DNA of 64,000 nt from Paratractidigestivibacter faecalis (lineage in GTDB: Bacteria > Actinomycetota > Coriobacteriia > Coriobacteriales > Atopobiaceae). The notes under the pieces are model-generated. The model was given only the letters and a program-made list of their open reading frames with translations, was not told the origin of the DNA and ran no database searches. Below, piece after piece: positions 27,310 through 36,482 of this stretch. A program made the translations under genes and the position numbers. The DNA lies in assembly GCF_003416765.1 (NCBI RefSeq), contig NZ_QSNG01000001.1, positions 398,742-462,741 on the forward strand. The letters are read 5' to 3'. The first letter of the stretch is position 1, and every line of letters starts with the position of its first letter.

Positions 27310-28200
27310 ATGTACGTCTCCATGAAGGAAATGCTCCAGCACGCAAGCGTCAACAACTACGCCGTTCCCGCCCCAAACTGCCCCAGCTACGCCCTGGTCA
27401 AGGCTGCCTGCATGGCCGCCGCCGAGAAGAAGTCCGCCGTCATCCTGGACGTCTCTCCTCGCCAGATGCGCATGAACGCCACCCCCGAGGTCTGGGCCCC
27501 CATGGTTAAGGCCATCGCCGAGCCGCTCAACGTCCCCGTGGCCCTGAACCTCGACCACGGCGGCGAGTTCGAGGACATCTGCCGCTGCATCAAGGCCGGG
27601 TTCTCCTCCGTCATGTGCGACGCCTCCGCGCTGCCCTTTGAGGAGAACATCCGCCGCGTCCAGCAGGTCGTGACCTTCGCCCACGCCCACGGCGTCTCCG
27701 TCGAGGCCGAGCTCGGCCACGTCGGCCAGGCCGCTGAAGGCGACGGCCGCTCCGACGACATGTACACCAAGGTCGACATGGCCGTCGAGTTCGTCGAGCG
27801 CACCGGCTGCGACATGCTCGCCGTCGCCATCGGTACCGCCCACGGCAAGTACCCTGCCGACTACGTTCCCACCCTCGACTTCGATCGTCTGGCCGAGATT
27901 AAGAAGGCCCTCGGCGAGAAGTACCCGCTGGTCCTTCACGGTGGCTCCGGCGCTGGTGACGAGAACTTCAAGAAGGCTGTCGCTGGCGGCATCAACAAGG
28001 TGAACCTCTGGACCGACTACGGCCGCACCTACGTCAATGCCATGCGCGACTTCCTGGCCGAGAACGAGAGCCCGGACTACATCTTCGTCACCACCGACGC
28101 CGAGGAGAAGGCCGCCAAGTGGCTCGAGCGCTACATGGATCTCTTCGGTTCCTCCAACCGCTACCAGTTCTCCGATGACAAGATGGTGGAGACGGACTAG
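27310..28200 (+). CDS. Class II ketose-bisphosphate aldolase (GatY/KbaY/FbaA family)
   Basis: 296-residue zinc aldolase that splits a phosphorylated ketose into dihydroxyacetone phosphate and an aldehyde. Catalytic Asp82 and zinc ligands His83 (NLDHGG), His178 (AIGTAHGKY) and His210 (LHGGSGAG) are present, as in GatY-type enzymes. The ATG at 27310 has AAGGAAGG upstream; the in-frame start at 27238 is rejected. A fructose-type PTS just upstream and glycerate kinase just downstream suggest a 1-phosphate ketose or related compound as substrate. The exact substrate (fructose, tagatose or other) cannot be read from sequence. It is five bases from the glycerate kinase gene. Confidence 0.92.
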   Translation: MYVSMKEMLQHASVNNYAVPAPNCPSYALVKAACMAAAEKKSAVILDVSPRQMRMNATPEVWAPMVKAIAEPLNVPVALNLDHGGEFEDICRCIKAGFSSVMCDASALPFEENIRRVQQVVTFAHAHGVSVEAELGHVGQAAEGDGRSDDMYTKVDMAVEFVERTGCDMLAVAIGTAHGKYPADYVPTLDFDRLAEIKKALGEKYPLVLHGGSGAGDENFKKAVAGGINKVNLWTDYGRTYVNAMRDFLAENESPDYIFVTTDAEEKAAKWLERYMDLFGSSNRYQFSDDKMVETD

Positions 28201-28205
28201 TCGGC

Positions 28206-29357
28206 ATGGGCAGCTTCCTCTTTGCATGTGACTCGTTCAAGGGCACGCTCTCCTCGGCTCGCTCCTCGGAGCTTCTCGCCGAGGAGGCGCGTGCCTTCTT
28301 TCCCGAGGCCGACTTCAGGAGCCTCGAGGTGGCCGACGGCGGCGAGGGCACGGTGGACGCCATCGTGGCCTCGCTCGGCGGTCAGCGCGTGAGCCTTTTG
28401 GCGGCAGACCCCCTGGGCCGCCCGGTCGAGGCCACCTATGGCATGCTGCCGGGGGAGCGCGCCGTCATCGAGATGGCGGCCGCCTCTGGCCTGCCCATCC
28501 TCTCGCCTGGCGAGCGCGACCCTCGCAAGACCAGCACCTTCGGCACCGGCCAGATGATTCTGGACGCCCTGGACCGCGGCGCCCGCGACATCTCGCTTGC
28601 CATCGGCGGCTCCGCCACCAACGACTGCGGCATGGGCGCCATGCGCGCGTTGGGCGTCCGCTTCCTCGACGCCTCTGGCGCCGAGCTCATGGGCGCCGGC
28701 GCCGACCTGGGCCTGGTTGCCAAGGTCGACCTCTCCGGCATGGACCCGCGCGTGTCCCAGACCTCCTTCCACGTCATGTGCGACGTGGACAACCCGCTCG
28801 TGGGGCCCCGCGGCGCCACACGCACCTTCGGCCCCCAGAAGGGTGCCGATGCCGCAATGGTGGAGGAGCTCGAGGCCGGCATGGCGAGCCTCGCCGCCGT
28901 CCTCGAGGACGTCTTCGGCACCTCCGTGGCAGACGAGCCCGGCATGGGCGCCGCCGGCGGCCTGGGCGCCGCTGCCCGCCTCTTCCTCGATGCCGAGGTC
29001 GTGGGCGGCGTGGACTGGGTGCTTGACCTCGTCGGTTTTGACGAGGTGCTTTCCGGTTGCAGCCTGTGCGTCACGGGCGAGGGCCACGCCGACGGGCAGT
29101 CCGCCCACGGCAAGGTGGTCTCCGGCGTCGCGGCCCGCTGCCGCCGTGCCGGCGTCCCGTGTGTCGCCATCGTCGGCGGCATGAACGCCGACGCCTGCGA
29201 GCTTCTTGACTGCGGCGTGGACGCCCTCGTGCCCACCGTCATCGACGCGGCCTCCATCGAGGAGGTCCTTGCAAACGCCGAGCGTAACTTCAGGCTCGCT
29301 GCTCAGCGTGTCTTCTCGCTCGTTTCCCTTGGACGCAAGATGGGAGAGAACCAGTGA
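28206..29357 (+). CDS. Glycerate kinase (type I, GlxK/GarK family)
   Basis: 383-residue cytoplasmic kinase phosphorylating D-glycerate with ATP, giving 2- or 3-phosphoglycerate for glycolysis. Family motifs include FACDSFKGTLSS (residues 6-17), EVADGGEGTVDAI (near 42) and AIGGSATNDCGMGAMRALG (near 133). Length matches GlxK/GarK. It follows the aldolase by five bases, and its stop overlaps the start of the ligase gene (GTGA). In this context the glycerate could come from oxidation of the glyceraldehyde released by the aldolase, or from a glycerate-containing PTS substrate. Confidence 0.93.
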   Translation: MGSFLFACDSFKGTLSSARSSELLAEEARAFFPEADFRSLEVADGGEGTVDAIVASLGGQRVSLLAADPLGRPVEATYGMLPGERAVIEMAAASGLPILSPGERDPRKTSTFGTGQMILDALDRGARDISLAIGGSATNDCGMGAMRALGVRFLDASGAELMGAGADLGLVAKVDLSGMDPRVSQTSFHVMCDVDNPLVGPRGATRTFGPQKGADAAMVEELEAGMASLAAVLEDVFGTSVADEPGMGAAGGLGAAARLFLDAEVVGGVDWVLDLVGFDEVLSGCSLCVTGEGHADGQSAHGKVVSGVAARCRRAGVPCVAIVGGMNADACELLDCGVDALVPTVIDAASIEEVLANAERNFRLAAQRVFSLVSLGRKMGENQ

Positions 29358-30970
29358 TTTCCGGATCTCGATGCTGGAACCAGACAATCCAGCGCGGCAT
29401 GGGAAGCGTCACGCTCTCCGGCCGCGAGGTCTATAGCTTCGAGGACATGAGGCCGAGCCTGTACCACCTTCTGGCAGACACCGCCGCCCGCACGCCCGAC
29501 GCCATCGCCGTCGTCGACGACTGGGGCCGCAAGACGAGCTTCGCGGAGCTCCTGGCCCACGTCGACAACCTGGCGGGGCTCCTCGTGTCTGAGGCCAAGG
29601 TGGCCCCGGGCAGCCGCGTGGGTCTGCTCATGCACGCCGACCTCGAGTTCGTGGTCGCTCTCTTCGCCATCTCCAAGGCCGGCGCCACGTGCGTGCCGGT
29701 TCCCACCAAGTACCGCGAGCCCGAGGTGGTCTCGCTCATGCAGGCCGCCGACCTCACCGCCCTGGTGGCGGGGGAGGAGTTCGAGCGCTGGGTGCCGTCC
29801 CTGCCGCTGCGCCCATCCGAGATCGTCTTTGCCCGCGGGGTGGAGGACGGCTACGGCTTTGCCGAGGCCGAGGGCTTCTCGTCTCTGTGCGAGCCCGCCG
29901 GCGGCCTTGACGATGCCGCCATCATGATGTTCACAAGCGGCACCACGTCGCGTGCCAAGGGCGTCGTGCTCACCAACGGCAACGTCATCCACGCCGCCAT
30001 GGTCTACCAGCGCCTCATGGGCACCACGCCGGCCGATTCCTGCCTCATCCCCATCCCGATCTACCACGTGACGGGCCTCATCGCGCTGCTCATCCAGTTT
30101 GTGTACGTGGGTGCCACCACCTACCTGCACCGCCTGTTTGACGCCCGCCGCGTCCTGGCCTGCGTGCGCGACCGCAAGATTACCTACCTGCACGGCTCTC
30201 CCACGTCCTTTGCGGAGCTCCTGCCCCTGCGCGGGGAGTTCCCCGAGCTGCCGAGCGTCCGCTGCATGCTCTCCGGCTCCAGCTACGAGCCCGTGGGCAC
30301 CATGCGCCAGTTCCACCAGTGGATGCCCACCGCCACCTTCCAGGTGGTCTACGGCATGACCGAGACCGCCTCCCCGGCGCTTCTCTTCCCGCTGGACTCT
30401 CCCACGTCCGTCTTTGCGGGGGCCACGGGCAAGCCCGTCCCTGGCGTGGACGCCAGAATCGTGGACGAGCGCGGCCACGAGGTGCCCTGGGGCGAGACGG
30501 GCGAACTGCTGCTGCGCGGCGCCTGCGTGACCGCCGGCTACTTCCGCCACGACAACGGAGAGATTGAGCCTGACGGCTGGCTCCACACCGGCGACGTCGC
30601 CTACGCCAACGAGGAGGGCATGGTCTGGGTGGTCGACCGCCTGAAGGACATGATCAACCGCGGTGGCGAGAAGGTCTGGTGCTCTGCGCTGGAGGAGGTA
30701 CTCTGCGAGGTCCCCGGCGTCAGCGAGAGCTGCGTCGCCGGCGTCCCCGACGAGCTCTACGGCGAGGTGCCCGTGGCTGCCATCGTTCGCGACCCTGGCT
30801 CCGACATCACCGGCCCGCAGATCTCCGAGGTCCTGGCGGGCCGCATCGCCCACTTCAAGATCCCCGTCCACTACGTCTTTGTGGACAAGATCCCCCAGAC
30901 CAGGGGAGACAAGCCCAACCGCGCCGCCGTCCGTGACGCCGTACTGGCAACCCTCGACCATGAGAGCTAA
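29354..30970 (+). CDS. AMP-forming acyl-CoA synthetase/ligase
   Basis: 538 residues of the ANL superfamily. Motifs: P-loop MFTSGTTSRAKGVV (near 193), YGMTETASP (near 333), the hinge segment WLHTGDVAYANEEGMVWVVDRLKDMINRGGEKV (near 412) and a C-terminal catalytic-lysine region PQTRGDKPNR. It activates a carboxylic acid as acyl-AMP, then acyl-CoA. The substrate is not evident; the neighbours suggest a short-chain or hydroxy acid. The GTG start at 29354 overlaps the glycerate kinase stop by four bases, which implies coupled translation. About 30 extra residues precede the ANL core. Confidence 0.9.
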   Translation: MISGSRCWNQTIQRGMGSVTLSGREVYSFEDMRPSLYHLLADTAARTPDAIAVVDDWGRKTSFAELLAHVDNLAGLLVSEAKVAPGSRVGLLMHADLEFVVALFAISKAGATCVPVPTKYREPEVVSLMQAADLTALVAGEEFERWVPSLPLRPSEIVFARGVEDGYGFAEAEGFSSLCEPAGGLDDAAIMMFTSGTTSRAKGVVLTNGNVIHAAMVYQRLMGTTPADSCLIPIPIYHVTGLIALLIQFVYVGATTYLHRLFDARRVLACVRDRKITYLHGSPTSFAELLPLRGEFPELPSVRCMLSGSSYEPVGTMRQFHQWMPTATFQVVYGMTETASPALLFPLDSPTSVFAGATGKPVPGVDARIVDERGHEVPWGETGELLLRGACVTAGYFRHDNGEIEPDGWLHTGDVAYANEEGMVWVVDRLKDMINRGGEKVWCSALEEVLCEVPGVSESCVAGVPDELYGEVPVAAIVRDPGSDITGPQISEVLAGRIAHFKIPVHYVFVDKIPQTRGDKPNRAAVRDAVLATLDHES

Positions 30971-30992
30971 GAGCTAGGAAGGAAATCCGAGA

Positions 30993-32588
30993 ATGGCATC
31001 CAAGACCCTCCAGGCAAACTTCGTCACCCCCGAGCAGGTGGCCGCCGGCATCAAGGACGGCTCCACCATCTGCACCATCGGCATGACGCTCGTCTCCGCC
31101 TCCGAGTCCAACCTCAAGGCCATCGAGAAGAGCTTCCTCGAGACCGGCCACCCCTGCAACCTCACCCTGCTGCACTCCTGCGGCCAGTCCGACCGCGCCC
31201 GCGGCATCCAGCACCTTGCCCACGAGGGGCTGGTCACCCGCATCATCGGCTCCCACTGGGGCCTCCAGCCGCGCTGGATGGACATGATCGCCAACAACCA
31301 GGTGGAGGCCTACTGCCTGCCCCAGGGTCAGATCGCCCAGCTCTACCGCTCCATGGCCTGCGGCCTGCCGGGCAAGATGAGCAAGGTCGGCCTGGGGACC
31401 TTCATCGACCCGCGCGTCGAGGGCGGCAAGATGAACGACCGCACCAAGCCCCTGCCCGACATCTCCGAGGTCATCGAGATCCACGGTGAGGAGTACATGT
31501 TCTATCACGAGGTCCCCATCGACGTCTGCCTCATCCGCGGCACCGTCTGCGACGAGATGGGCAACCTTACCACCACCGACGAGGCCATGAAGCTCGAGGT
31601 TTTCAACGCCGTCCTGGCCACCAAGCGCTACGGCGGCAAGGTCGTGGCCCAGGTCCGCGAGGTCGCCGAGACCGGCACCATCAACCCCAAGGATGTCACC
31701 GTCCCGGGCGTCTTTATCGACGAGGTCGTGGTCTGCCCCAACCCGGAGGAGGACCACCGCATGACGTCCTCCATCTACTTTGACCCCTCCTACGTGGGCA
31801 AGCTGCGCGTCCCGCAGTCTGCCGTGGAGCCCGCCCCCTTCAACGAGCGCAAGTTCATCGCCCGCCGCGGCTGCGAGGAGCTCTACCCGGGCTGCGTGGT
31901 CAACCTCGGCACCGGCATCCCCAACGACATGGTGGGCCGCGTCTGCGCCGAGGAGGGCCTCTCCGACAAGGTCATGATCACCGTGGAGAGCGGCATCTAC
32001 GGCGGCGTCCAGCTGGGCGGCACCGACTTCGGCATCGGCCAGAACCTGCTCGCCATGGTCAGCCACCCCGAGCAGTTTGACTACTACGACGGCGCCGGCG
32101 TCGACGTGACCTACATGGGCATGGGCGAGCTCGACGGCGACGGCAACGTCAACTCCACCAAGATGGGTCCGCGCTGCGCTGGCGCCGGCGGCTTTGTGGA
32201 CATCACGCAGAACGCCAAGACCGTCGTCTTCCTGGGCACCTTCACTGCAAAGGGTGCCAAGTATTCCTTCGAGGACGGCAAGCTCACCATCCTGCAAGAG
32301 GGCGCCATCAAGAAGATGGTCTCCCACGTGGGCCAGCTCTCCTTCAACGGCCCTGCGGCCCGCAAGAAGGGCCAGCGCGTCGTCGTGGTCACCGAGCGCG
32401 CCGTCTTCGAGCTCGTCCCCGAGGGCGTCATGCTCGTCGAGATCGCCCCGGGCGTGGACCTTCAGACCCAGGTCTTGGACATGATGGACTTCGCGCCCAT
32501 CATCTCCCCGGACCTCAAGGAGATGGATGCGTCCCTCTTCATCCAGGACGGACCCTCCGGTCTTCTCGCCGGCTTCGAGGCCAAGTAG
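30993..32588 (+). CDS. Acyl-CoA:acetate CoA-transferase (YdiF/propionate CoA-transferase family)
   Basis: 531 residues with both halves of a class I CoA-transferase fused. The catalytic Glu is Glu332 in ITVESGIYGG, and the oxyanion-loop region GTGIPNDM lies before it. It exchanges CoA between acetyl-CoA or another short acyl-CoA and a free acid, without ATP. AGGAAGGAAA precedes the ATG, 22 bases after the ligase gene. With the dehydrogenase and thiolase that follow, it could release 3-hydroxybutyrate or acetoacetate from the CoA ester, or run the other way. A 27-base palindrome begins at the base after its stop. Confidence 0.92.
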   Translation: MASKTLQANFVTPEQVAAGIKDGSTICTIGMTLVSASESNLKAIEKSFLETGHPCNLTLLHSCGQSDRARGIQHLAHEGLVTRIIGSHWGLQPRWMDMIANNQVEAYCLPQGQIAQLYRSMACGLPGKMSKVGLGTFIDPRVEGGKMNDRTKPLPDISEVIEIHGEEYMFYHEVPIDVCLIRGTVCDEMGNLTTTDEAMKLEVFNAVLATKRYGGKVVAQVREVAETGTINPKDVTVPGVFIDEVVVCPNPEEDHRMTSSIYFDPSYVGKLRVPQSAVEPAPFNERKFIARRGCEELYPGCVVNLGTGIPNDMVGRVCAEEGLSDKVMITVESGIYGGVQLGGTDFGIGQNLLAMVSHPEQFDYYDGAGVDVTYMGMGELDGDGNVNSTKMGPRCAGAGGFVDITQNAKTVVFLGTFTAKGAKYSFEDGKLTILQEGAIKKMVSHVGQLSFNGPAARKKGQRVVVVTERAVFELVPEGVMLVEIAPGVDLQTQVLDMMDFAPIISPDLKEMDASLFIQDGPSGLLAGFEAK

Positions 32589-32615
32589 TTGACAAAGGGA
32601 CAGTCCCTTTGTCAA
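32589..32615. repeat. GGGACAGTCCC palindrome, perfect 12-bp arms
   Basis: TTGACAAAGGGA and TCCCTTTGTCAA around a CAG centre, directly after the CoA-transferase stop. One of at least eight members in the window. Confidence 0.85.
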
Positions 32616-32730
32616 CCCGCGTAGATTGGCCCGGGCCCGACAAGAAGCCTCGGCGTCTGGGTTGCACCACATAGCTTCACCTGCACCAAAGCACCAAGCA
32701 AAGGCAAGAGCTCCGAAGAAAGGAACTGAC

Positions 32731-33585
32731 ATGGACAACGTCAAGGTTGCGGTTATCGGCAGCGGTCTTATGGGTGGCGGCATCGCCCAGGCCTGCGCTC
32801 AGGCCGGCTTCACCGTGGTCAACATCGACATCGCCCAGGCCCCGCTCGACAAGGCCCAGGCCCTTGTCGCCAAGCTCCTCCAGAAGAAGGTCGACAAGAA
32901 CAAGATGAGTGCCGAGGACCGTCAGGCCATCCTCGACCGTCTCACCTACAGCACCGACTACGCCGAGCTGGCCGGCGCCAAGTTCATCATCGAGGCCGTT
33001 CCCGAGCGCCTGGACTTCAAGCAGTCCACGTTCCAGAAGATGGACGAGTTCGCCGACGAGGACGCCGTCCTTCTGACCAACACCTCCGGCATCTCCATCG
33101 ACGAGATCGCCGCCTCCACCAAGCGTCCCGAGTCCGTCCTGGGCCTCCACTTCTTCTATCCCGCCCCGGTCATGAAGCTCGTCGAGATCATCCGCGGCGA
33201 GAAGACCTCCGACGAGGCCTTCGCCAAGACCCACGAGTTCGCTGACACCATCGGCAAGACCTCCGTCGACGCCCCCAACACCCCGGGCTTCATCGTCAAC
33301 CGCGTCATCAACCCGTATGAGAACATGGGCGCCTGGCTCGTCTCCGAGGGCGTCTCCGCCAAGGACGTCGACACGGCCATGAAGCTGGCCTGCAACCACC
33401 CCATGGGCCCCTGCGAGCTCATGGACTTCGCCGGCATCGACGTGGTCTACGCCTCCCTCATGAACCTCTACGAGGGCTTTGACCACGACGACCTCTACCG
33501 TCCGGCCCCCGTGTTCAAGGAGCTCATCGACGCCGGCAACCTCGGCCGCAAGACCGGCAAGGGCTTCTACGACTACTCCGAGTAG
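32731..33585 (+). CDS. 3-hydroxyacyl-CoA dehydrogenase (3-hydroxybutyryl-CoA dehydrogenase type)
   Basis: 284 residues, the size of Hbd/FadB2. The N-terminal Rossmann motif [21 protein letters not shown] binds NAD(P). His140 in [16 protein letters not shown] and the following Glu form the catalytic pair, and [26 protein letters not shown] links to the dimer domain. It interconverts acetoacetyl-CoA and (S)-3-hydroxybutyryl-CoA. ATG at 32731 with GAAGAAAGGA upstream; upstream in-frame starts are rejected. No enoyl-CoA hydratase or butyryl-CoA dehydrogenase accompanies it here. Confidence 0.95.
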   Translation: MDNVKVAVIGSGLMGGGIAQACAQAGFTVVNIDIAQAPLDKAQALVAKLLQKKVDKNKMSAEDRQAILDRLTYSTDYAELAGAKFIIEAVPERLDFKQSTFQKMDEFADEDAVLLTNTSGISIDEIAASTKRPESVLGLHFFYPAPVMKLVEIIRGEKTSDEAFAKTHEFADTIGKTSVDAPNTPGFIVNRVINPYENMGAWLVSEGVSAKDVDTAMKLACNHPMGPCELMDFAGIDVVYASLMNLYEGFDHDDLYRPAPVFKELIDAGNLGRKTGKGFYDYSE

Positions 33586-33690
33586 CCAGGCTCAGGCAGG
33601 CGGGAACTTCTCGCCTGCGCCCAAGCGTTCCAACAGTCACCAGCCGGGCCGGCGGACAGGTGCCCGCCGGCCCCAGAAGAGGGAGTGAAC

Positions 33691-34908
33691 ATGAGCAACC
33701 GCAAGTTCGAGAACAAGCCCGAGGACATCGTCATCGTCTCCGGCGCCCGCACCGCCGTGGGCAAGTTCGGTGGCAGCCTGAAGACGCTGTCCGCCATCGA
33801 CATGGGCTCCATCGTGGTCGCCGAGGCCGTCAAGCGCGCCGGCATCGACCCGTCCGTCGTTGACGAGTGCATCATCGGCCAGGTGGGCTCCTGGGGCGAG
33901 AACGGCTTCGTCGCCCGCGCCATCAGCCTGAAGGCCGGCCTTCCCAACGAGACCTGCGCCTACTCCGTCAACCGCCAGTGCGGTTCCGGCCTGCAGTCCA
34001 TCGCCGACGGCATCATGGAGATCAAGTGCGGCCAGTCCGAGGTCGTCGTCGCCGGTGGCGCCGAGTCCCTCTCCCAGCTGCCCTACTACGTGCCCAGCGC
34101 CCGCTGGGGCGCCCGCATGGGCCACAAGCAGTTCGAGGATGGCGTCATCGACATCCTGACCTGGCCTCTCGATCACTCCCACAACGGCATCACCGCCGAG
34201 AACGTGGCCAAGAAGTTCAACGTCTCCCGCGAGGAGCAGGACGCCTTTGCCGCCCAGTCCCAGCAGCGCGCCTGCAAGGCCATTGCCGAGGGCGTCTACA
34301 AGGACGAGATCGTCCCCGTCGAGATTCACGGCCGCAAGGGTGCCGTCACCGTCTTCGACACCGACGAGAACCCCCGCGAGGGCGTGACCGCCGAGAGCCT
34401 CGCCCGCCTGAAGCCGTGCTTCGTGACCGACGGCACCGGCACCGTCACCGCCGCCAACTCCTCCTCCCTGAACGACGCCGCGGCCGCCGTGGTCATCATG
34501 ACCCGCGCCAAGGCCGAGGAGCTCGGCTGCACCCCGATGGTCTGCATCCGCGACTTCGCCGTTGCCGGCTACGAGGCCTCCCTCATGGGCTACAGCCCGT
34601 ACTTCTCCTCCAAGAAGCTTGCCGAGAAGCTCGACCTTGACCTCACCGACATCGACTTCTTCGAGATCAACGAGGCCTTTGCCTCCCAGGCCTTCGCGGT
34701 CTCCCGCGACCTCGGCCTCGACCCCGAGAAGGTCAACATCTACGGTGGCGGCATCTCCATCGGCCACCCCATCGGCGCCACCGGCACCATCCTGGCCATC
34801 AAGTGCGCCTACGAGCTCGCTCAGCGTCACCCGGAGAAGCAGGACGCAATGGTCTCCATGTGCATTGGTGGTGGCCAGGGCATCTCGATGTACTTCACCA
34901 AGGAGTAA
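33691..34908 (+). CDS. Acetyl-CoA acetyltransferase (thiolase)
   Basis: 405-residue thiolase. The acyl-binding Cys97 (NRQCGSG), His359 (GHPIGATG) and Cys391 (MCIGGGQG) complete the active site. It condenses two acetyl-CoA to acetoacetyl-CoA or cleaves it. GAGGGAG precedes the ATG at 33691; a GTG six bases upstream is also in frame. It lies 105 bases after the dehydrogenase gene, with a TTCTCGCC octamer between, and is followed after 12 bases by hairpin copy 4. Confidence 0.96.
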   Translation: MSNRKFENKPEDIVIVSGARTAVGKFGGSLKTLSAIDMGSIVVAEAVKRAGIDPSVVDECIIGQVGSWGENGFVARAISLKAGLPNETCAYSVNRQCGSGLQSIADGIMEIKCGQSEVVVAGGAESLSQLPYYVPSARWGARMGHKQFEDGVIDILTWPLDHSHNGITAENVAKKFNVSREEQDAFAAQSQQRACKAIAEGVYKDEIVPVEIHGRKGAVTVFDTDENPREGVTAESLARLKPCFVTDGTGTVTAANSSSLNDAAAAVVIMTRAKAEELGCTPMVCIRDFAVAGYEASLMGYSPYFSSKKLAEKLDLDLTDIDFFEINEAFASQAFAVSRDLGLDPEKVNIYGGGISIGHPIGATGTILAIKCAYELAQRHPEKQDAMVSMCIGGGQGISMYFTKE

Positions 34909-34920
34909 GGCCTCGCCCCG

Positions 34921-35011
34921 CCGGGCGGCAGGCATTTCTCGCCGCTGCGAACAGTCCTCGCCGCAAAGGACGCGGCTGCGGAACTTGCGTCGAGAAAAGC
35001 CTGCCGCCCGG
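34921..35011 (+). repeat. Long 3' hairpin element, copy 4 (after thiolase)
   Basis: Outer arms of 21 bp with one mismatch (34921-34941 with 34991-35011). The core reads CAGTCCTC, inner stem GCCGC/GCGGC with loop AAAGGAC, then TGCGGAACTTGC. Orientation follows the thiolase gene. No T-run. Confidence 0.8.
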
Positions 35012-35116
35012 CCTGCAGCGTTAACGTTGCATTGGGCACCTGGCCGCCGTGCTCACGGAGGTCAGTTGCTTTAAGCCAATTAAGAGCAAAGAGAGTAGAG
35101 AAGGGAATCTCTTAGC

Positions 35117-36307
35117 ATGGTTAACTTTGAGTACCTCGTTCCGACCAAGATCGTGTTTGGCAAGGAGACCGAGAAGGAGGCCGGCCGTCTGATCAAGGAG
35201 TTCGGCGGCCACAAGGCCCTCATCCACTGGGGCGGCGACTACGTCCGCGACACCGGCCTTCTCGCCCGCGTCGAGGAGGGCCTGGCGGCCGAGGGCATCG
35301 AGTACGTCGAGATGGACGGCGTCGTGCCCAACCCGCGCCTCTCCCTGGTCAAGCAGGGCGTCGAGCTCTGCAAAAAGGAGGGCGTGGACTTCATCCTCGC
35401 CATCGGCGGCGGCTCTGCCATCGACTCCTCCAAGGCCATCGCCTACGGCCTCGCCAACGACTTTGACCTCGAGGACCTCTTCCTCGGCAAGGTGAGCACC
35501 ACCAAGATCGCCAAGATCGGCGCCATCTCCACCCTGGCCGGCACTGGCTCCGAGACCTCCAACTCCACGGTCATCAACATCGACACCATGGGCGAGAAGA
35601 TGCTCAAGCGCTCCTACAACCACGAGTGCGCCCGTCCTCTCTTTGCCATCATGAACCCGGAGCTCACCTACTCCCTGCCGCCTTTCCAGACCGCTGCCCC
35701 CGGCGCCGACATCATGATGCACACCATGGAGCGCTACTTCACCACCGAGCAGCACGTCGAGCTCTCCGACGAGCTTGCCGAGGGCCTCATGCGCACCGTC
35801 AAGACCTTTGTCCCGGAGGCCCTGGCCAACCCCAAGTCCTACCCCGCCCGCGCCAACCTGCTGCTGGCCGGCGCCAAGTCCCACGATGGCCTGACCGGCC
35901 TCGGCCGCGTCGGCGACTTTGCCTGCCACGCCATCGAGCACGAGATCGGCGCCATGTTTGACGTTGCCCACGGCGCTGGCCTGACCGCCATCTGGTCCTC
36001 CTGGGCCAAGTACGTCATCGACGTCGACCCCGAGCGCTTCGCCCAGTTTGCCGTCAACGTCTGGGGCGTCCAGAACAACTTCCACGACGCCAAGGAGACC
36101 GGCCTTCGCGGCATTGACGCCTGGGACGAGTGGTGCCACTCCATCAACCTGCCCACCAGCCTCCACGAGCTGGGCATCGATCCCACCGACGAGCAGATTC
36201 ACGAGATGGCCCAGGGTGCCGTCGACGCCCGTGGCGGCGACCACGCCGGTGCCTTCATGGAGCTCCACGTCGAGGACATCGAGAACATCCTCAAGAACGC
36301 CCGCTAG
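35117..36307 (+). CDS. Iron-containing alcohol dehydrogenase (butanol dehydrogenase-like)
   Basis: 396 residues of the Fe-ADH/BdhA-YqhD group. NAD(P)-binding region IGGGSAIDSSKAIAYG (near 96); metal ligands lie in APGADIMMHTMERYF (Asp/His, near 200) and HAIEHEIGAMFDVAHGAGL (two His, near 275). Likely reduces an aldehyde to an alcohol to recycle NAD(P)H. Candidate substrates in this context are the aldehyde released by the aldolase, or butyraldehyde/acetaldehyde. AGAGAAGGGAA precedes the start. It stands between hairpin copy 4 and a terminator-like hairpin. Confidence 0.92.
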   Translation: MVNFEYLVPTKIVFGKETEKEAGRLIKEFGGHKALIHWGGDYVRDTGLLARVEEGLAAEGIEYVEMDGVVPNPRLSLVKQGVELCKKEGVDFILAIGGGSAIDSSKAIAYGLANDFDLEDLFLGKVSTTKIAKIGAISTLAGTGSETSNSTVINIDTMGEKMLKRSYNHECARPLFAIMNPELTYSLPPFQTAAPGADIMMHTMERYFTTEQHVELSDELAEGLMRTVKTFVPEALANPKSYPARANLLLAGAKSHDGLTGLGRVGDFACHAIEHEIGAMFDVAHGAGLTAIWSSWAKYVIDVDPERFAQFAVNVWGVQNNFHDAKETGLRGIDAWDEWCHSINLPTSLHELGIDPTDEQIHEMAQGAVDARGGDHAGAFMELHVEDIENILKNAR

Positions 36308-36324
36308 TCTGAGCTAGCGCCTTG

Positions 36325-36358
36325 GGGGCGAGGCCGTGCCTTCGCGGCCCCGCCCCTT
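36325..36358 (+). terminator. Hairpin after the alcohol dehydrogenase gene
   Basis: GGGGCGAGGCCG against CGGCCCCGCCCC (one bulge or mismatch), then TT. A weak or partial terminator before the EIIA gene. Confidence 0.55.
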
Positions 36359-36482
36359 CCTATGGGACGTCCTTCTCGCCTGTGCTTCTTGCCTTGGTTG
36401 AGAGGCCCCCGTTTTGGATATCATTGGAATGTTGGTGGCCGGCCGAGGGGGCACGGCCTGACACGCAGACAAGGAGACCGCA

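Noticed and set aside
27310-28200. Aldolase as a KDG or KDPG (class I) aldolase feeding the PfkB-like protein
   Set aside because: The active site is the zinc class II type (Asp82, His83, His178, His210), unrelated to lysine-dependent KDPG aldolases.
11182-35011. Long hairpin family as plain Rho-independent terminators
   Set aside because: None has a T-run, and the conserved CAGTCCT and TGCGGAA loop motifs are not needed for termination. A 3'-end role is still possible.
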